A stretch of 64,000 nt of DNA from Magicicada septendecula. Taxonomy: Eukaryota > Arthropoda > Insecta > Hemiptera > Cicadidae. The DNA is taken from assembly GCA_034769895.1 (NCBI GenBank), contig CM068372.1:439460958-439524957 (forward strand). Direction: 5' to 3'. Both the position numbers and the translations under genes were made by a program. The notes under the pieces are model-generated. The model was given only the letters and a program-made list of their open reading frames with translations. It was not told where the DNA came from and did no database searches. Within the stretch, counting starts at the first letter, position 1, and each line of letters opens with the position of its first letter. Positions 61,113 to 64,000 of this stretch are shown here, one piece after another.

Positions 61113-61579
61113 ACACTGCAGATAAATGATTTAGTAATGTTAGGGAGAGGCTGAGGCAGCGTTGTCGAGGTTCGAAAAAACATAAGACCAAGGGAAAAAC
61201 AAGTAAAAGGAATGTTATAAGAATTTCAAAGGGGCCAATAACCCGGAATATGAACCAGGTCTGTTTTAAGCGCCAGGGAAATAAAAACAATAACTATACT
61301 TGTAAAAATCTTATCTATTCTTTAAGTGCGACTTCCCGAAAATGTTATATTTTCAGATTAAATATACCTTTTTTTATGAAAGATAGAAAAGTAAAATTAT
61401 CATACTTGTACTTCTAGCACTGCTATAAAAAGAAATAGATTGTTCGGGTGTACATAGTAGTTCTTAGATTGTTACTAAAACGTGTCTTAAAGCATACAAA
61501 ATTGTAATTTACTTTTAATATATCACAGAAATAATTTTTATTCAGATAAAAAAATGTTTCTGTTAGTTTAAAAACTCTA
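61113..61579. other. Unassigned stretch
   Basis: AT-rich sequence; no gene is recognised. Confidence 0.4.
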
Positions 61580-61644
61580 CAATTTATAATTTAATAATAT
61601 ATACTGTATAATACTTTCACTATGAACTTACTGTTGTCACTTCC

Positions 61645-61684
61645 CAAACGTTTCGAGATGTTGTTTCTCTTCTTCAGTGGGTTT
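61645..61684 (-). ncRNA. Hammerhead-like motif, left arm
   Basis: Inverse copy of the motif at 62057-62095, read on the minus strand, with the same CCCA/TGGG stem I, CTGAAGA core and GAGA/TCTC stem II. Confidence 0.45.
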
Positions 61685-62056
61685 AATACTGATGTCGATT
61701 ACAGAATAACCGTTACGGAAAAATGGTGTGTGTGGTGGGGGTTGATGGCGGGAAGGGATTGGCGTTAAGGTTCGAATTAGGTGTGTGGATCAGTGTGTCA
61801 AATAGTGTATGTGATTTGTAATGTATTTGTTCATTTAATATGTTGTTTGGTTGTAGTGTGTAAATATACAGATATCACACACTACAACCAAACAACATAT
61901 TAAATGAACAAATACATTACAAATCACATACACTATTTGACACACTGATCCACACACCTAATTCGAACCTTAACGCCAATCCCTTCCCGCCATCAACCCC
62001 CACCACACACACCATTTTTCCGTAACGGTTATTCTGTAATCGACATCAGTATTAAA

Positions 62057-62095
62057 CCCACTGAAGAAGAGAAACAACATCTCGAAACGTTTGGG
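62057..62095 (+). ncRNA. Hammerhead-like motif, right arm
   Basis: Stem I is CCCA (62057-62060) with TGGG (62092-62095). The core CTGAAGA (62061-62067) is followed by one extra A, stem II GAGA (62069-62072) with TCTC (62080-62083), GAAA (62084-62087), then C-G-U-U. Stem III would have almost no loop, which in Penelope-type hammerheads is thought to be served by dimer formation. Activity is uncertain. Confidence 0.45.
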
Positions 62096-62143
62096 AAGTG
62101 ACAACAGTAAGTTCATAGTGAAAGTATTATATATATTATTAAA

Positions 62144-62786
62144 TTAATAAAGTGAACGAAGAGGATGCAACAACAAGATAATTTATAATTACAAATTAAA
62201 TCGTGTCTCTTAACTGTAGCCGTTTTTTTTCCAGTAGGAGACGCCAAAGATGTAAAATTTAACAATCCCCAGACAAGCATTCCTACTGCACTAGACATTC
62301 TCTCGAAAGTGAGAAAGCTCCTTTCAATCAGTATTATTTTAAAAGAAATCTTTCTCTTTTCAGGTTAGGTAGAAATTCAATGTGTCTGATCATTCTTCTA
62401 TGAATTTTGATCGGAACTTGCGCTTTGTCTGTAACTCTGCTTCCTGAACACACAAATTAAACAAATATGCTGATAAGAGAGAAGCTCTGCCTCAAACCAT
62501 TTCTAATAAAAGCATGTTCTTACACAACGAATCACCTTAATATAATGCCTGTTTATCTGCAAGGGTGTAAAAAGTCTGCCATATGTATTTCTTGTAGCAT
62601 CATAAATAAGAAGTTCTAACTAATGTTCCTGAATGTTTTTTCTAAATCGATAAATAGTATAAGACTAAATGTTGACTTGTCTTTCTATAACTGCTTTTTT
62701 ACTAGTCGTCTTAAAATTAAACCAGCTTCTCTTGTACTTATCTTAACAGAGATACAATAGTATACATTAATAATTTGTTGTTTTTT
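62144..62786. other. Unassigned stretch
   Basis: No gene or repeat is recognised. Confidence 0.4.
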
Positions 62787-62862
62787 CTTCTTCTTCTTCT
62801 TCTTCTTCTTCTTCTTCTTCTTCTTCTTCTTCTTCTTCTTCTTCTTCTTCTTCTTCTTTTTC
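62787..62862. repeat. (TTC)n tract
   Basis: A pure TTC run. On the minus strand it follows 62870-63034, so it may be the GAA tail of an unrecognised retroelement end, as at 4296 and 39855. Confidence 0.9.
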
Positions 62863-64000
62863 TTCTTATTTTTTCTTCGGCTTCTTCTTCGCCTTCATCA
62901 CTTCCGGGAGTTCGGTATCTACCCTGTTCCGCTTCAAAGATCCTTCCATCGCTTACTTGATTCACCTTAGGTCGTAGTCCAGTGTATCGATGCGGCTTTT
63001 TTCTTAAAGTTTGTGTGGAATTAGACGTCCTCATTACAGAATACCACCCTGAATTTGGCTACGTCACACGATGGGCTGGAATCACACATGACATGCCAAC
63101 ATTTTCTGTAAGAGTGAACGTGTTTGTCCTAGGGACGTGGTTTCGAGACACCAGGTTCGTTGCGAGACGTGACAGCTTATTGGTCTGTTAGCGTTCGAGG
63201 AATTTAGAGCGTAAACACAAGAGTACTTAAGGGCACTCAACAGCCAAGTAAGAGAAGAACTGTGAAATATTAAATAATTTACTAACTCTCGGAAACCCAG
63301 TAGTGTCGGGGTTGAAGAAGCTAGAGGTAGCCAAAGAAACTGACAGAACAGATGACCGACACTTGGGACAAGTCAGTAGAAGTAATATAAACGTGTTAGA
63401 TTTGGTTCGTCCCGGCCCACGACGAGACGAAGCGGCTACACTGAGAACTATTACCCACGACATTAAACCGTACCTTCCAAACTGGTTTCCTTTGCAACAC
63501 GTCTGTTTTACGTACTCATTTAGTTATTAGTTTCGGCTTCGGTCGCACGTTGACTTTCATTCCTCCAAAGCGGCTTCTAACACATTCCTCCAAAGGGGCA
63601 GATCAATTTCTACCATCGTAGAACTGTTGATTGCTTCTCGACGTCCTGAGATGAAATGACGACTCCATTCTCCATTCTATCCCTAAGGACAGAATTATAA
63701 TAGAGTAAGGATAATATTTGGGGGAAAAATTAAATTCAACGCGGTTTCAAGCCGAAACCTATTCACACACACACAAAGGGAAAGGGGGAAGAGCAAGTCT
63801 TTTAAGTTCCGTGTTTCTGGTCTTCTTAATCCGTCAAAGTACAGAAACCGTGAATCGGGTGGTGAAATAACTTGCTATGAGTACTCAGAAGCAACCAAAA
63901 ACCGGTGGCTTGAAAACCACAGTTTACGGGTAAAACTGGTTTTTACCCTGCCAACGTCCGTGGCGGTCGCGCCATTAAGATAATAAACAAATAATTTATG
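62863..64000. other. Unassigned right edge
   Basis: A 98-codon minus frame at 62738-63034 reads a non-repetitive 60 residues ('KKPHRYTGLRPKVNQVSDGR', then 'FEAEQGRYRTPGSDEGEEE') before the Arg repeat. It may be a LINE 3' end, but I cannot place it. Frames at 63227-63530 show no motif. Confidence 0.35.

Larger units (their letters stand above)
61580..62143. mobile_element. Second palindromic element with hammerhead-like motifs
   Basis: Arms of about 270 bp (about 61590-61861 and 61877-62143) are near-identical inverse copies around a 15-nt loop. Each contains a hammerhead-like fold near its outer end: on the right arm, plus strand, CCCA, CTGAAGA, one extra A, GAGA/TCTC stem II, GAAAC, GTT and TGGG (62057-62095). 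There is no coding frame. No target duplication was resolved. Architecture and motif match 34322-34815, although the sequences differ. Confidence 0.75.

Overview
The window is eukaryotic, AT-rich and almost wholly made of repeats. The mix of non-LTR retrotransposon 3' ends, a Penelope-like element, a Polinton-type relic, a tRNA-derived SINE, mariner scraps, gypsy-like solo LTRs and very long CT/AG, GT and GAA microsatellites suggests a large arthropod genome. A hemimetabolous insect such as a cockroach or termite is my guess, not something the sequence proves. I found no convincing host protein-coding exon and no rRNA or functional tRNA gene.

Layout. 1-8 kb holds a hammerhead-like motif near the left edge, two LINE 3' fragments and a solo LTR. 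7.9-13 kb holds a second solo LTR with matching ATAT flanks, two LINE fragments, a 523-bp MITE-like element and two solo LTRs lying head to head and separated by only ATAT. 13-23 kb is mostly unassigned, with one SINE, an unclassified repeat, LINE scraps and a tRNA-Lys-type primer binding site. 23.07-34.07 kb is a Penelope-like reverse transcriptase fragment ending where a 10.4-kb Polinton/Maverick-like relic begins. That relic has terminal inverted repeats of about 1.6 kb, part of an integrase frame, two unrecognised small frames and a heavily duplicated interior. 34-41 kb is a pile of LINE copies, one of which carries two nested insertions, one being a palindrome with a hammerhead-like motif in each arm. 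41-48.8 kb holds a perfect 77-bp-arm hairpin, a possible non-repetitive islet, a TIR transposon nested in an older repeat, a truncated IS630/Tc1-like transposase and a mariner relic. 48.8-52.5 kb is featureless. 52.5-57.2 kb has LINE 3' ends around a 47-bp minisatellite of about 35 copies. 57-64 kb has a 170-bp GT tract, facing TC/AG tracts, a solo LTR, a LINE 3' end and a second large palindrome with hammerhead-like motifs.

Nothing here forms an operon or pathway; the window is a record of successive insertions. The most coherent unexplained signal is the recurrence of a hammerhead-ribozyme-like fold. It has a CUGANGA core, one extra nucleotide, a stem II, GAAA and a very short stem III. It is best preserved at 153-195 and, as inverted pairs, in the palindromes at 34322-34815 and 61580-62143.
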